Shown here in pieces: positions 1-9,866 of a DNA stretch of 64,000 nt. The notes below the pieces were generated by a model. It ran no database searches and had not been told where the DNA came from. It saw nothing but the letters and a program-made list of their open reading frames with translations. Source of the stretch: Bacteroidales bacterium (GTDB lineage Bacteria > Bacteroidota > Bacteroidia > Bacteroidales > P3); the NCBI GenBank assembly GCA_024400565.1, contig JAKSMQ010000001.1:28057-92056 (forward strand), read 5' to 3'. The position numbers and the translations under genes are program-made. How positions within the stretch are numbered: position 1 is the first letter of the stretch; the number at the start of each line of letters is the position of its first letter.

Positions 1-1
1 C

Positions 2-2683
2 AAGGCAGAGGAAGAGCCCGTTCCCGAACCCGAAGTTCCTCAGGCAGAAGAGCCCCAAGTTGAAGAACCCAAGGCGGAGGAGCCCAAGGCTGAAGAGCCC
101 GTCGAAGAGACTCCCAAGTTTGAGCCTACCGTCATCAGCGCAACCGTAGCTGGTGCCAAGGAAGGCAAAGAATCCTTCAACGCCGAGCTCCGCATAGTAG
201 ACAAGATTGACCTCTCCTCGCTCAACGAGAAGACCCGTCCTGCCAAGAAGTCGAAGAGCGAAAAGAAAGCCAAGAAGGCCGAAACCAAGCCTGCAGCCGA
301 AGAGAAACCCGTCGAGGAGAAGGCTCCCGTTGTTGAGGAGACTCCCGCACCCGTAGTAGAAGAGGCTGTGGTTGAAGAAACTCCCGTAGTGGAAACCACA
401 CCCGAGCCTGTTGCAGAGACTCCTGCTCCAGAGCCCGAGAAAAAGGTAGAATTCGTTCCTACCCAATACACCAAACTTGAAGGTCTCAAGACCGTCGGCA
501 AGATTGACCTCTCCCAGTTTGCCAAAGAGAAGGTCTCCCCCGCCGAGAAGCGCAAACGCAAGCGCATCAAGGGCGAAAAGGTTGACCAGAAGGCTGCTGC
601 CGAGAATGTAGCCCGTGGCGACAAGAAGGAAAACAAGCCTGCCAAACCCAATGGCGGCAACAGCGATGCCCAGAAGCCCAATCCCAACAACGATCCCAAC
701 CGCAATAAGGATAAAGCTAAGGAGAAGAAGAACAGAGACAAGAAGGCAAAAGGCAAAGAGGTAAAGGTTGAGGTTGACGAAGCCGAAATCAAGAAGCAGA
801 TCCAGGACACCCTGGCACGCCTCAGCCCAATGGGCAAGTCCAAGACTTCAAAGCACAACCGCGAGAAACGCCAGAAGGTTCAGCAACGTTTTGAGGAGGA
901 GATGCTCCACGAAATGGAGAACCAGAAGACCCTCCAGGTGACCGAGTTCGTTACCGCCAACGAGCTGGCTACTATGATGAACATCCCCGTCACCAAGATT
1001 ATCGCTACCTGTATGTCGGTAGGTATCTTCGTATCCATCAACCAGCGTCTCGACGCCGAGGCCATCAAGCTTATTGCTGACGAGTTCGGATTTGAGATCA
1101 ACTTCGTATCTACCGAGGTTGCAGAAGCTATCAACAGTATTGAGGAGCAGGATAATCCCGAGGACCTCGTGCCCCGTACTCCTATTATTACCGTAATGGG
1201 TCACGTTGACCATGGTAAGACCTCTCTCCTTGACTATATCCGCAACACCAACGTTATCGCCGGCGAGGCAGGTGGTATTACCCAGCACATCGGAGCTTAC
1301 GAGGTAACCATGCCCGACGGACGCAAGATTACCTTCCTCGACACCCCTGGTCACGAAGCATTTACCGCTATGCGTGCCCGTGGTGCCAAGGTAACCGATA
1401 TCGCCATTATCGTTATTGCTGCCGACGACAAGATTATGCCCCAGACCATTGAGGCTATCAACCACGCTCAAGCCGCAGCCGTACCTATGGTATTTGCCAT
1501 CAACAAGATTGATAAACCCGGCGCAGACCCCGACCGCATCAAGACCGAGCTTGCCAATATGAACCTTCTCGTAGAGGAATGGGGCGGTAAGTATCAGAGT
1601 CAGGACATTAGCGCCAAGAAGGGTATCAACGTTGACCAGCTGCTTGAGAAGGTACTCCTTGAAGCAGAAATGCTCGAGCTCAAGGGCAACCCCAAGAAGC
1701 GTGCTAAAGGAACCGTTCTTGAATGCTCTCTCGACAAAGGCCGTGGCTATGTTGCCAAACTCCTTGTCGAAGATGGTACTATCTCTCAGGGCGATCCCCT
1801 CGTAGCAGGTCCTATCTCCGGCCGCGTTAAAGCGATGTACAACGAGCGTAACCAGCTTGTCAAATCAGCAGGTCCCTCCCAGCCTGTACTTCTCCTCGGT
1901 CTCACAGGTGCTTGCCAGGCAGGCGACACCTTCAATGTTACCGAGAACGAAAAAGAGGCCAAGGACATTGCTGCCAAACGCCAGCAGCTTGCACGCGAAC
2001 AGAGTCAGCGTACTACCGGACGTCTTACCCTTGATGAGATTGGACGCCGTCGCGCACTTGGTGACTTCCACGAGATCAAGCTCATCGTTAAGGGCGACGT
2101 GGACGGTTCCGTAGAGGCTCTCTCCGACTCTCTCATCAAGCTCTCTACCGAAGAGATTCAGATTAATGTCATCCACAAGGCTGTGGGACAGATTACCGAA
2201 GGCGACGTTCTGCTTGCTGAGGCTTCCGACGCTATTATCATCGGTTTCCAGGTCCGTCCTTCCGTACAGGCTCGCCGCAACGCAGAAGAGAAGAAGATTG
2301 ATATCCGGCTCTACTCCATCATCTACGACGCTATCAACGAGCTCCACGATGCAATGGAAGGTATGCTTGCTCCCGAGACTCAGGAGAAGATTGTTGCCAA
2401 TCTCGAAATCCGCGAAACCTTCAAGATTTCCAAGGTGGGAACTATCGCCGGATGTATGTGTCTCGACGGAAAGATTCAGCGTAGCCACAACGTACGTATC
2501 ATCCGCGATGGTATTGTAGTCTTCACCGGAAAACTTGCATCCCTCAAACGATTCAAGGATGATGTCAAAGAGGTTGTATCCGGCCAGGATTGCGGTCTCA
2601 ACATCGAGAACTTCAACGACATTAAGGTCGGCGATATTGTTGAGGCATACGAGATCATCGAAATCAAGCGTACGCTTAAATAA
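2..2683 (+). CDS. infB: Translation initiation factor IF-2 (5' end outside window)
   Basis: IF-2 is the GTPase that brings initiator tRNA to the 30S subunit and promotes subunit joining. The frame is open from base 2, so the gene is truncated by the window edge. The first 450 bases encode a low-complexity Glu/Pro/Lys/Ala-rich region with repeated EEPKAEEP-like strings. A KIDLS motif followed by a basic stretch occurs twice (near nt 205-260 and 500-560), as in the long N-terminal extensions of Bacteroidota IF-2. The G domain follows, with P-loop GHVDHGKT at nt 1199-1222, DTPGHE near 1340 and NKID near 1502. Domains II, III and the C-terminal initiator-tRNA-binding part run to the TAA. A GTG at 368 lies inside the reading frame and is not the start. 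A strong terminator follows. Confidence 0.97.
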   Translation, partial: KAEEEPVPEPEVPQAEEPQVEEPKAEEPKAEEPVEETPKFEPTVISATVAGAKEGKESFNAELRIVDKIDLSSLNEKTRPAKKSKSEKKAKKAETKPAAEEKPVEEKAPVVEETPAPVVEEAVVEETPVVETTPEPVAETPAPEPEKKVEFVPTQYTKLEGLKTVGKIDLSQFAKEKVSPAEKRKRKRIKGEKVDQKAAAENVARGDKKENKPAKPNGGNSDAQKPNPNNDPNRNKDKAKEKKNRDKKAKGKEVKVEVDEAEIKKQIQDTLARLSPMGKSKTSKHNREKRQKVQQRFEEEMLHEMENQKTLQVTEFVTANELATMMNIPVTKIIATCMSVGIFVSINQRLDAEAIKLIADEFGFEINFVSTEVAEAINSIEEQDNPEDLVPRTPIITVMGHVDHGKTSLLDYIRNTNVIAGEAGGITQHIGAYEVTMPDGRKITFLDTPGHEAFTAMRARGAKVTDIAIIVIAADDKIMPQTIEAINHAQAAAVPMVFAINKIDKPGADPDRIKTELANMNLLVEEWGGKYQSQDISAKKGINVDQLLEKVLLEAEMLELKGNPKKRAKGTVLECSLDKGRGYVAKLLVEDGTISQGDPLVAGPISGRVKAMYNERNQLVKSAGPSQPVLLLGLTGACQAGDTFNVTENEKEAKDIAAKRQQLAREQSQRTTGRLTLDEIGRRRALGDFHEIKLIVKGDVDGSVEALSDSLIKLSTEEIQINVIHKAVGQITEGDVLLAEASDAIIIGFQVRPSVQARRNAEEKKIDIRLYSIIYDAINELHDAMEGMLAPETQEKIVANLEIRETFKISKVGTIAGCMCLDGKIQRSHNVRIIRDGIVVFTGKLASLKRFKDDVKEVVSGQDCGLNIENFNDIKVGDIVEAYEIIEIKRTLK

Positions 2684-2695
2684 ACTATAGAGAAC

Positions 2696-2743
2696 AAGAA
2701 ACAGGGTGTTGATTCACTCTGAGACGGACGCCCTGTTTCTTTT
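2696..2743 (+). terminator. Rho-independent terminator after infB
   Basis: The arms AAGAAACAGGG (2696-2706) and CCCTGTTTCTT (2731-2741) are perfectly complementary, with a loop of about 24 nt, and the 3' arm ends in a T-rich run. It lies 13 nt after the infB stop and only 6 nt before the tRNA-Arg. Confidence 0.85.
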
Positions 2744-2748
2744 CAACT

Positions 2749-2820
2749 GGCTCCTTAGTTCAACGGATAGAATAGAGGTTTCCTAAACCTTAGATGAGGG
2801 TTCGATTCCCCCAGGAGCTA
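2749..2820 (+). tRNA. tRNA-Arg (anticodon CCT)
   Basis: The cloverleaf folds fully. The acceptor stem is GGCTCCT/AGGAGCT (G-U at the first pair), the D stem GTTC/GAAT, the anticodon stem GAGGT/ACCTT with loop TTCCTAA giving anticodon CCT (codon AGG), a 4-nt variable loop, and the T loop TTCGATT. The T stem contains one A-C mismatch. CCA is not encoded. No TAnnTTTG box is visible between the infB terminator and the tRNA, so its promoter is unclear. Confidence 0.95.
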
Positions 2821-2905
2821 CAACAGAAATTGAAAATCGGTCTGTTATTATTAACCGACATTTGACTGAAACAGTCATCTTGTAACCATACCAAAATCAT
2901 CTTCT

Positions 2906-3715
2906 ATGCATACCAGAAATATCTTCTTCGCCTTGCTGCTGCTCCCCTTATGCCTTCAGGCTTGCGGTAATCAAAACGAGACTAACAACAATACCAAGGA
3001 TTCTATGACCCAGAGTAATTCCGAATACCAGGCTCCAAACTATGCCCCTTACGAGACTGACTGCTTCAAGACTGAAAAAGGCCGCAACGTAGCCATTACC
3101 TTCATCAAGCACGGAACGCTCATGATTGATATTGATGGTTATATCATCCACATTGACCCCGTTTCGATGTTTGGAACAGACTATTCCAAATTACCCAAAG
3201 CAGACCTGCTGCTCATCACACACGAGCATCACGACCACTTTGATATGAAAACCGCTGAGGTTATATTGAAGGAGAACAGCCTATTCTATAGTAACAGACA
3301 GGTAGCAAAACTTTCGGGAAAGAGTAAGGCTATCAAGGCTGGCGAAACTTTTACTACAGAGAATAATATTACTGTCATAGCTACCGAGGCATACAACAAC
3401 AGCAAGGGTCACGAGAAATTCCATCCCAAAGGACAGAACGTAGGATTTCTTGTATGTGTAGACGACATCAATATCTACATTGCGGGAGATACTGAAGACA
3501 TACCCGAGATGACTGACCTCAAGGATATTGATATTGCATTTCTCCCAGTCAACCAGCCCTACACTATGACTCCTCAGCAATGTATTAATGCCGCCGAGAT
3601 GTTTAAGCCCTCAATACTCTATCCTTACCACTACGGAGAAACTGACCTAACTCCTATTGTAGAGCATTTCAAGGATAATCCAGAGATTGAGGTACGGATT
3701 AAGCAGTTGCAATAG
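2906..3715 (+). CDS. MBL-fold metallo-hydrolase, predicted lipoprotein
   Basis: A 269-residue protein with a lipoprotein signal: a hydrophobic stretch at residues 5-19 and lipobox LQAC with Cys20, so it is probably anchored in the periplasm or outer membrane. The metallo-beta-lactamase signature is THEHHDHFD (metal ligands His106, His108, Asp110, His111). AGDT at 193-196 supplies a further ligand Asp and a late His lies near 242 (PYHYGET). This arrangement fits the UlaG/RomA-like branch of MBL hydrolases, whose substrates are diverse. The substrate here cannot be read from the sequence. It stands alone after the tRNA and converges with the next gene. Confidence 0.85.
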   Translation: MHTRNIFFALLLLPLCLQACGNQNETNNNTKDSMTQSNSEYQAPNYAPYETDCFKTEKGRNVAITFIKHGTLMIDIDGYIIHIDPVSMFGTDYSKLPKADLLLITHEHHDHFDMKTAEVILKENSLFYSNRQVAKLSGKSKAIKAGETFTTENNITVIATEAYNNSKGHEKFHPKGQNVGFLVCVDDINIYIAGDTEDIPEMTDLKDIDIAFLPVNQPYTMTPQQCINAAEMFKPSILYPYHYGETDLTPIVEHFKDNPEIEVRIKQLQ

Positions 3716-3753
3716 AAAACGAAAGAGTAGTTTTATCAAAGAATCTCCTTCAG

Positions 3754-4167
3754 CTAGTCATTCTGATTCAACTGATCGAGGGCTGCGATAAAAGTGTCTG
3801 GAAGAGTAACATTACTCAACTGAAGGCATTCTTTGAATAGAGGAGCCATCTCTTCATCACGAAAACCAGCAATTCCGCAACCTATTCGGGTAATAAGAAA
3901 ACGAAGATTAGGATTCGCCTTAGCAAAATCTACAAAATCATCGACATAGGGTCTGATAGATTCTACCCCACCATGCATAGTGGGAATAGCATAACTCTGT
4001 CCTTGAAGACCTACTCCTTGTCCCCAAACAGCCCCAAAGAGCGAATGAGCTGTACGAGCTGCTCCACCTCCGTGGAAACCTGAAAGATTGCTACCGAATA
4101 CAAATATTTCACCTTCCCTAAGGGAGCTGATTCTTATTGGTGTAATACCACATTTATGTTCCTTCAT
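3754..4167 (-). CDS. Small Gly-rich macro-like protein (A1S_2505-like phage non-structural family)
   Basis: A protein of about 137 residues. The N-terminal motif EIFVFGSNLSGFHGGGAART, followed by an IPTMHG segment and an ITRIGCGIAGF segment, matches what I recall of the A1S_2505-type family found in phages and many bacterial genomes. The GxGIAGF and FGSN stretches resemble nucleotide or ADP-ribose-binding macro folds, but activity is unproven. The frame opens at a TTG at 4188, but that TTG is part of a perfect -7 box TATTTTTG (4186-4193). The ATG at 4167 is therefore the likely start. It is a single-gene unit convergent with the MBL gene. Confidence 0.7.
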   Translation of the reverse strand: MKEHKCGITPIRISSLREGEIFVFGSNLSGFHGGGAARTAHSLFGAVWGQGVGLQGQSYAIPTMHGGVESIRPYVDDFVDFAKANPNLRFLITRIGCGIAGFRDEEMAPLFKECLQLSNVTLPDTFIAALDQLNQND

Positions 4168-4185
4168 TTGCTTATTGATTTTTTG

Positions 4186-4193
4186 CAAAAATA
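4186..4193 (-). promoter_or_regulatory. Promoter -7 box (TATTTTTG) for the macro-like gene
   Basis: Exact match to the Bacteroidota -7 consensus TAnnTTTG on the minus strand, 18 nt upstream of the ATG at 4167. No well-spaced -33 TTTG is seen. It decides the start codon of the downstream gene. Confidence 0.7.
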
Positions 4194-4208
4194 CATGTTT
4201 TTATTCAA

Positions 4209-4600
4209 ACATTAATTCTTTTCTAACAAAATAGACCGATAATCTTTTGAAAACAACAAATAAGTTTCATACATCTCATTGAAATACTATCACATGATTA
4301 CTTAAAAACAAAGAATCTATTTCATTATAATCTTGTCAATAATTACCTATAGTAATCGCCAACAACGTTCAAAACACTATTATCTCTAACCCGAAGACAT
4401 ATTAATATAACGACATATTACGATGAAGAATCAAGAAAAATCAGTCTTTTCTACATTTATTTTTTGAATTCGGTATTATCACTATCACACTTTATATACA
4501 TAATATATAATTATATATTTCAATAACTTATCTCAAAAGAAAGAAAGATATCAGAAACAAAAAAAGCCGATAAATCAATATTTTTTTATCCATTTCAAAA
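4209..4600. other. AT-rich intergenic stretch without a gene
   Basis: Very AT-rich DNA between two divergent transcription units. I see no supportable ORF; the longest ATG frame of note is a 14-codon one at about 4422. No repeat or structured RNA is recognised. Confidence 0.6.
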
Positions 4601-4607
4601 AAAAGTG

Positions 4608-4615
4608 TATTTTTG
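4608..4615 (+). promoter_or_regulatory. Promoter -7 box (TATTTTTG) for the aminotransferase
   Basis: Exact TAnnTTTG match about 115 nt upstream of the ATG at 4730, implying a leader of roughly 110 nt. No recognised riboswitch is visible in that leader. Confidence 0.7.
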
Positions 4616-4729
4616 CAAAAGAAAACTACGTAGACAGGATATAGTTTAGTACCATCTAACACATTAGAAAGCATAACTGTTACGCCGAAATCCAAAAGAA
4701 AAATAATAAGTAAAAATACAATAAATACA

Positions 4730-5932
4730 ATGGAATTTCTCAGCAATCGTATTCTTAACATGGCAGAGAGCGAGACTCTCGCCATGACCGCCAAGGCAGG
4801 CGAACTCAAGGCTCAGGGAAAAGATGTAATCTCTCTCTCCATTGGCGAGCCCGATTTCAACACCCCTGATATCGTAAAAGAAGCAGCAAAGCAGGCTATC
4901 GACGACAACTTTACCCACTATCCTCCAGTACCCGGTTATGCTGACTTGCGCAAGGCTATCTGCGAAAAGTTCCGCCGCGACAATGGTTTGGAGTTCACCC
5001 CCGACCAGATTGTTGTTTCTACTGGTGCAAAGCAGAGTATCTATCAGCTCGCTCAGGTTCTTCTCAACCCTGGTGATGAGGTAATCATCCCTACTCCTTT
5101 TTGGGTAAGTTACAAAGAGTTTGTTCGCCTTGCTGGTGCTACTCCTGTATATGTAAAGACCAAGATTGAAAACGATTTCAAGGTTACTCCTGCTCAGCTT
5201 GAAGAGGCTATAACTCCCAAGACCAAGCTTATCATGTTCTCCAGCCCATCTAATCCTACTGGTATGCTCTATACCAAGGAAGAGTTGAAGGGTATTGCCG
5301 AGGTTGTTGCCCGTCATGAGAACCTCTTTGTAATGGCTGACGAAATTTATGAGCACATCAATTTTGTTGGCAAACACGAGAGTATCGGCCAGTTTGCTGA
5401 AGTTAAGGACCGCGTCATCACTATCAATGGCGTAGCTAAGGGCTTTGCTATGACTGGCTGGCGTATTGGTATTCTCGCAGCTCCTCTGCCTATCGCAGCT
5501 GCATGCAAGAAACTTCAGGGCCAGGTATCTAGCGCCACCTGCTCCATAGCTCAGAAAGCAACCGTACGTGCTATGATGATGGATCCTACCACTAGCGAAG
5601 ATATCATCAATATGCGCAATATCTTTATGAAACGTCGCGACCTCGTTTTTGACCTCCTTAGCGCTATTCCTGGTCTCAAGGTTCGCAAACCCCAGGGAGC
5701 TTTCTATTTCTTCCCCGATGTAAGCGCATTCTACGGCAAGAGCTACAACGGCACCAAGATTGAAAATTCTACCGATATGGCATTCTACCTCCTAAACGAG
5801 GCTAATGTAGCTACCGTTATGGGATCTGCTTTTGGTGACGACACTTGCATCCGTCTTTCCTATGCTACTAGCGAAGACCTTCTTATTGAGGCTATGCGCC
5901 GCATCAAGGAGGCTCTTAGCAAACTTCAGTAA
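4730..5932 (+). CDS. PLP-dependent class I aminotransferase, aspartate aminotransferase type
   Basis: A 400-residue fold-type I aminotransferase, cytosolic, transferring amino groups between L-aspartate (or a related amino acid) and 2-oxoglutarate. Visible PLP-site features are SPSNPTG (Asn175), DEIYE (Asp204, Tyr207) and the Schiff-base lysine in NGVAKGFAMTGWRIG (Lys237), plus the C-terminal RLSYA arginine that binds the substrate carboxylate. Length and motifs match the AspC subgroup Ib enzymes of Bacteroidota. Exact substrate preference (aspartate, aromatic or prephenate) cannot be decided by eye. It is a single gene with its own promoter and a strong terminator. Confidence 0.92.
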   Translation: MEFLSNRILNMAESETLAMTAKAGELKAQGKDVISLSIGEPDFNTPDIVKEAAKQAIDDNFTHYPPVPGYADLRKAICEKFRRDNGLEFTPDQIVVSTGAKQSIYQLAQVLLNPGDEVIIPTPFWVSYKEFVRLAGATPVYVKTKIENDFKVTPAQLEEAITPKTKLIMFSSPSNPTGMLYTKEELKGIAEVVARHENLFVMADEIYEHINFVGKHESIGQFAEVKDRVITINGVAKGFAMTGWRIGILAAPLPIAAACKKLQGQVSSATCSIAQKATVRAMMMDPTTSEDIINMRNIFMKRRDLVFDLLSAIPGLKVRKPQGAFYFFPDVSAFYGKSYNGTKIENSTDMAFYLLNEANVATVMGSAFGDDTCIRLSYATSEDLLIEAMRRIKEALSKLQ

Positions 5933-5985
5933 CAGACGTTTCCTCCCATAGAGTTTCTATGGAGTAAAAAATATCGTAATAAGGG

Positions 5986-6019
5986 AAGCCGCGACTCCAT
6001 TAGGAGTCGCGGCTTATTT
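5986..6019 (+). terminator. Terminator after the aminotransferase gene
   Basis: A perfect 13-bp stem AAGCCGCGACTCC / GGAGTCGCGGCTT around the tetraloop ATTA, followed by ATTTT. It lies between convergent genes and may also serve mutS2. Confidence 0.85.
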
Positions 6020-6045
6020 TATAAAGTATGCTGGATAACTGATGA

Positions 6046-8493
6046 CTATTTCAAATGAACTACCGTTATTCCATCTCCACCCAATTCCAAACGCTCACTA
6101 TGACAACTCTTTACATCAGAGTTTGACTGCAATCTGTCTCGGATAATGGTCTTGAGAATTCCATAGCCTTTTCCGTGGAGTATACGGAGTTCTTTTTCGC
6201 CTAAAAGCTGAGCTTCATCAAGAAAGCGTTGTAACTGTTCGAGAGCTTCTTCTGCACGTTGTCCCCTAAGGTCGAGTGTAGGATTAAAATATTTCCGTTT
6301 TTCATTTATCTCGTCATATATTGACTGATAGCGGTTGTTCTGACGACCAACTTTGTCTGAAGGAATAGCCTTCTTCTTGGTCTTTTGAAGACGATTCAGA
6401 GAAATGGTCATGCGTAGTGAGTTACTTTCTACTGTAGCCTTTTTACCTCTAATCTCTACTACCTCTCCAAAAGTATCCTGACCATCAACGCGTACAATAT
6501 CACCTACTACAATGGGACCTTCAACAATATCATTATCCTTATTATTCTGAGCAATCGGCTTTTCAGAAACTTTTACTTTTTTCTCTTTCAGTTCTTCTTC
6601 ATGAAGCTCCTGTTGCAACTCCAGGCGTTCGGATTCAGCCTTCATCTTCTGACGAGCCTGTTGCGTCCGTTCTTTCTCGGCTTGAGCCGTACGGATATCC
6701 GAAATGGTCTGCTCTACAGTTCGATTCGCATCTGAGATTATCTGGCGGGCTTGCTGACGGGCCTGAGTTAATATCTCATAGCGCTTACCTTCAACCTTGT
6801 TTGTAAGGGTCTGATATTTCTGTATAACCTCGTTGAGAAACTGGTCACTCAGTTCTAATTCTCGCTTCTGCTTAGCAATTTCTTGCTTGTCAAGTTCTAT
6901 CTGCTGCAGTTGATGTTCGAAATTTAGCATTTCAGATCCCACTTTCTTTTCAGCCGAAGCAAGAATATCATGTGGGAATCCTACTGACCGAGCAATCTCG
7001 AATGCAAAAGAACTGCCTGGATGCCCGATAGAGAGGCGATAGAGAGGACGCAAACGATTGGTGTCAAAAAGCATGGCTCCATTCACAATACCAGGATAGG
7101 CATCCGAAAGGAGTTTTAGGTCTGCAAAGTGAGTTGTGACTACTCCATAGGAATGGCGTAGATATAATTCTTCAAGTAACGCTTCAGCTATAGCGCATCC
7201 TGAACGGGGTTCTGTTCCTCCCCCAAGTTCATCGAGCAAGAACAAAGTCTGAGACGAAGCTGTTGCCAAAAGTTGCTTCATATTCTGCAGATGAGAGGTA
7301 TAGGTAGAGAGGTCATCCTCGATACTTTGCTGGTCCCCAATATCAATAAAGATACTCTCAAAAATACCAAATTCAGAAGTCTCACGACAAGGAACCAGTA
7401 GACCACATTGTAGCATATACTGTATCAAGCCTACCGCTTTAAGGCATACCGACTTGCCTCCTGCATTAGGGCCTGAAATAATAAGAATATGTGCATCATC
7501 ATTAAGCGTAAGATCAAATGGTTGTACCTCATGCTCACGATTCTCGTGCAGATAATTTATATAGAGCAAAGGATGACGGGCTTCAATCCATGTTATCTGA
7601 GTGCGATCTTCCACTTTAGGCAGACCCGCATGAAGAGTAAGAGCCAGGCATGCTTTAGCCCTGATAAAATCTATTCGCGCCAGGAACCAGTATGCATTTA
7701 CCAATGAATCAATCTGTGGGCGAATGAGATCTGTAAACCCACTAAGAATCTTCTGTATCTCGTGACGTTCTGCAAATTCAAGTTCGCGTAAATCGTTGTT
7801 GAGTTCAACCACCTCTGAAGGTTCAAGATAAGCCGTCTGTCGTGTAGCCGACTGGTCGTGAATAAGACCCTTGATCTTGCGACGATGGGTATCAAGCATA
7901 GGTATTACTAGACGCCCGTTACGAATTGTAATTTCTGCATTTTCCGGGGCCCACCCTTCAGCCTTTGCTCGACGCAGAGTGTGACTAATACGACTATCTA
8001 CTTCGCCTTGCTTGCGACGCATCTGTTGGCGAATATCTGCCAATAAGGGAGAGGCATTATCAAATAATTCTCCTTTATCATCAATCAGTTTAGCGAGTGT
8101 TCTGGTTATCAGAGGATCCAGGTCAACCTTTTCTGCCATCTGGCGAAGCGTAGGATAAGGATTCTTGTCATTGTTAAGCAGAAAACGAAGACAATCGCTG
8201 ATAGTACGCAAAGAGCATTTAAGATCAAAAAGAGCCGGCAACTCAATAACAGTATTGCCAACACGAAGTCGATTGAGTTCTTCGGATAGATCGAGAAAAT
8301 CCTGAGAGGGGAAAGAGGGTTCAAACATAAGTATCTGACGAAACTCCTCTGTCTGATTGAGTTCTCTCATCACCCTGTCATACTGAGTATGAAACCGCAT
8401 CTCGTGTGCCATCCTCTCTGCCAAGGGATTGGAACATTCTGCGGCCACATAGTCGCATATCTTATTAAATCCTAACTTCTCTTCTAATTGCAT
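6046..8493 (-). CDS. mutS2: MutS2 family DNA-binding ATPase with Smr domain
   Basis: An 815-residue cytosolic protein of the MutS2 family, which acts on branched recombination intermediates and collided ribosomes rather than in mismatch repair. It has the MutS core (lever and clamp helices), then the ATPase with Walker A SGPNAGGKS and a DELGGGTEP Walker B region. A long Gln/Glu/Lys-rich coiled coil follows (about residues 510-640), then a KOW-like segment and a C-terminal Smr domain with LDLRGQRAEEAL and ILHGKGYG. The N-terminal mismatch-recognition domain of true MutS is absent, as expected. It lies 44 bp after the omega-amidase gene and probably belongs to the ribF operon. Confidence 0.96.
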   Translation of the reverse strand: MQLEEKLGFNKICDYVAAECSNPLAERMAHEMRFHTQYDRVMRELNQTEEFRQILMFEPSFPSQDFLDLSEELNRLRVGNTVIELPALFDLKCSLRTISDCLRFLLNNDKNPYPTLRQMAEKVDLDPLITRTLAKLIDDKGELFDNASPLLADIRQQMRRKQGEVDSRISHTLRRAKAEGWAPENAEITIRNGRLVIPMLDTHRRKIKGLIHDQSATRQTAYLEPSEVVELNNDLRELEFAERHEIQKILSGFTDLIRPQIDSLVNAYWFLARIDFIRAKACLALTLHAGLPKVEDRTQITWIEARHPLLYINYLHENREHEVQPFDLTLNDDAHILIISGPNAGGKSVCLKAVGLIQYMLQCGLLVPCRETSEFGIFESIFIDIGDQQSIEDDLSTYTSHLQNMKQLLATASSQTLFLLDELGGGTEPRSGCAIAEALLEELYLRHSYGVVTTHFADLKLLSDAYPGIVNGAMLFDTNRLRPLYRLSIGHPGSSFAFEIARSVGFPHDILASAEKKVGSEMLNFEHQLQQIELDKQEIAKQKRELELSDQFLNEVIQKYQTLTNKVEGKRYEILTQARQQARQIISDANRTVEQTISDIRTAQAEKERTQQARQKMKAESERLELQQELHEEELKEKKVKVSEKPIAQNNKDNDIVEGPIVVGDIVRVDGQDTFGEVVEIRGKKATVESNSLRMTISLNRLQKTKKKAIPSDKVGRQNNRYQSIYDEINEKRKYFNPTLDLRGQRAEEALEQLQRFLDEAQLLGEKELRILHGKGYGILKTIIRDRLQSNSDVKSCHSERLELGGDGITVVHLK

Positions 8494-8537
8494 CTTTTAT
8501 GATTAATGCTGATAATAATCTGTAATTATGATAATAA

Positions 8538-9275
8538 CTAGTCTGCATCCTTATAGAATGGCCATCGCTCGCGGAAATCGTGCAACTCAGATAGATTGAG
8601 GTCTACTATAGCCACCTCCTCCTTGCCCGACTGACAGGTTGTAATAGGGAACCCCTTATAGTCAATGGCCGCGCTATCACCCACATAGTCCTTACCTACT
8701 CTATTCACACCCACAACATAGCTTTCGTTCTCTATGGCACGGGCTTTCAATAATGTTGTCCAGGCTTCACGCCGTGATGTAGGCCAATTGGCACAAACAA
8801 GCAAGAGGTCGTAATCAAGAGTTTCGTTGCGCAACCACTTGGGGAAGCGGAGATCATAGCAGATGGCGGGTCGTATATTCCATCCCTTCCAGATGAAAGT
8901 TCCCTTGCCATTTCCTGCAGCCAAATCTTCAAACCCTAGATGGAACGGATGACGCTTATCGTAGTAGGAATAACTCCCGTCGGGTTTTACAATATGCATA
9001 CGATTGTGCATCATATCGCCATCACAAACGACCCATGTCCCGACAAAAAGAGCCTGCTTACTGGAGGCCATATTGATTGCAAACTGCAAGGTAGGACCAT
9101 TCTGCTCTTCTGCCATAGCTTTCATATCTGGTCCAAAACCAACGTTGAAGGTCTCAGGGACAACAAAGATATCTGCCTCTACATTATTAAAGGCATCCTC
9201 AACCTTTTGATAGTTGGCCACGGGATTATTCTTTTCGATTCCCAATTGAAAGAAGGCTATACGAAGATTCTCCAT
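8538..9275 (-). CDS. Nitrilase-superfamily amidohydrolase, omega-amidase (YafV/NIT2) type
   Basis: A 245-residue C-N hydrolase. The catalytic triad is visible as Glu41 (VVPETFN), Lys107 (YDKRHPF) and Cys139 (AICYDLRFP). The KRHPF and CYDLRFPxWxRN motifs are typical of omega-amidases, which hydrolyse alpha-ketoglutaramate or alpha-ketosuccinamate made by glutamine and asparagine transamination. Function is assigned by motif only. It follows the LRR gene by 15 nt on the same strand, so the two are likely co-transcribed with ribF. Confidence 0.88.
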   Translation of the reverse strand: MENLRIAFFQLGIEKNNPVANYQKVEDAFNNVEADIFVVPETFNVGFGPDMKAMAEEQNGPTLQFAINMASSKQALFVGTWVVCDGDMMHNRMHIVKPDGSYSYYDKRHPFHLGFEDLAAGNGKGTFIWKGWNIRPAICYDLRFPKWLRNETLDYDLLLVCANWPTSRREAWTTLLKARAIENESYVVGVNRVGKDYVGDSAAIDYKGFPITTCQSGKEEVAIVDLNLSELHDFRERWPFYKDAD

Positions 9276-9290
9276 ACTAATGAAAAGGCA

Positions 9291-9866
9291 TTACTTACAG
9301 TTACACACATGGTCCCAGCGTTTGCGGGGACGGGGGAGTATCTCTTCTATGGCTACCTGCTGGTCATAATCGAGTGGGCAGGCACGCATATCAAGCAACT
9401 TGAGGGAATAATTAAGTGTAAAGAAAGTAGCAGGAACAGATATTACCCCGGTTAGATAGAGAACGAGCTCTTCTAGTTCGGCCAGCTGTCCCATACTCTC
9501 AGGCAAATCCAGTATAGGATTACGGCCCAGGTTGAGATACTTCAAATTAGGAAGAAATCCTATTGAGTCCGGTACAGAATGAAGTCTGTTTCTACAGATG
9601 TTGAAACGCTCTAAATTCTGCAAGCGTGCTATTTGGGGAGGAATAGAATCGATAAAATTCTTACTGAGATCAAGCTCCGTAAGATTAGTAAAGGTAAATA
9701 CCTGAGGAGGTATCTGATGCAGACGTTTGTAGTTAAGTTTCAATTTATACACCTGCGACGGATCATTTATCTCCTTCAGAGACGTATAAACCCTATCCGG
9801 CTGAGCAAAGAGTGAATGTGAAAAAACTACAATGAGGGCAAAAATGACAATACGGATTGCTTTCAT
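9291..9866 (-). CDS. Exported leucine-rich-repeat protein
   Basis: A 191-residue protein with a cleavable signal peptide (hydrophobic residues 4-20, cleavage after SLFAQ), so it is periplasmic or surface exposed. At least four LRRs of the LxxLxxLxLxxN type follow (for example LTELDLSKNFIDSIPPQIAR and LKYLNLGRNPILDLPESMG), with a C-terminal cap. LRR domains bind proteins; the ligand is unknown. Its ATG overlaps the ribF stop (ATGA, 9863-9866), which indicates translational coupling. Confidence 0.85.
   Translation of the reverse strand: MKAIRIVIFALIVVFSHSLFAQPDRVYTSLKEINDPSQVYKLKLNYKRLHQIPPQVFTFTNLTELDLSKNFIDSIPPQIARLQNLERFNICRNRLHSVPDSIGFLPNLKYLNLGRNPILDLPESMGQLAELEELVLYLTGVISVPATFFTLNYSLKLLDMRACPLDYDQQVAIEEILPRPRKRWDHVCNCK

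Noticed and set aside
848-1471. Long antisense open frames opposite infB, atpA, sprA and other genes
   Set aside because: They mirror strong coding sequence in codon-biased DNA, have no promoter or family match, and their peptides look non-natural.
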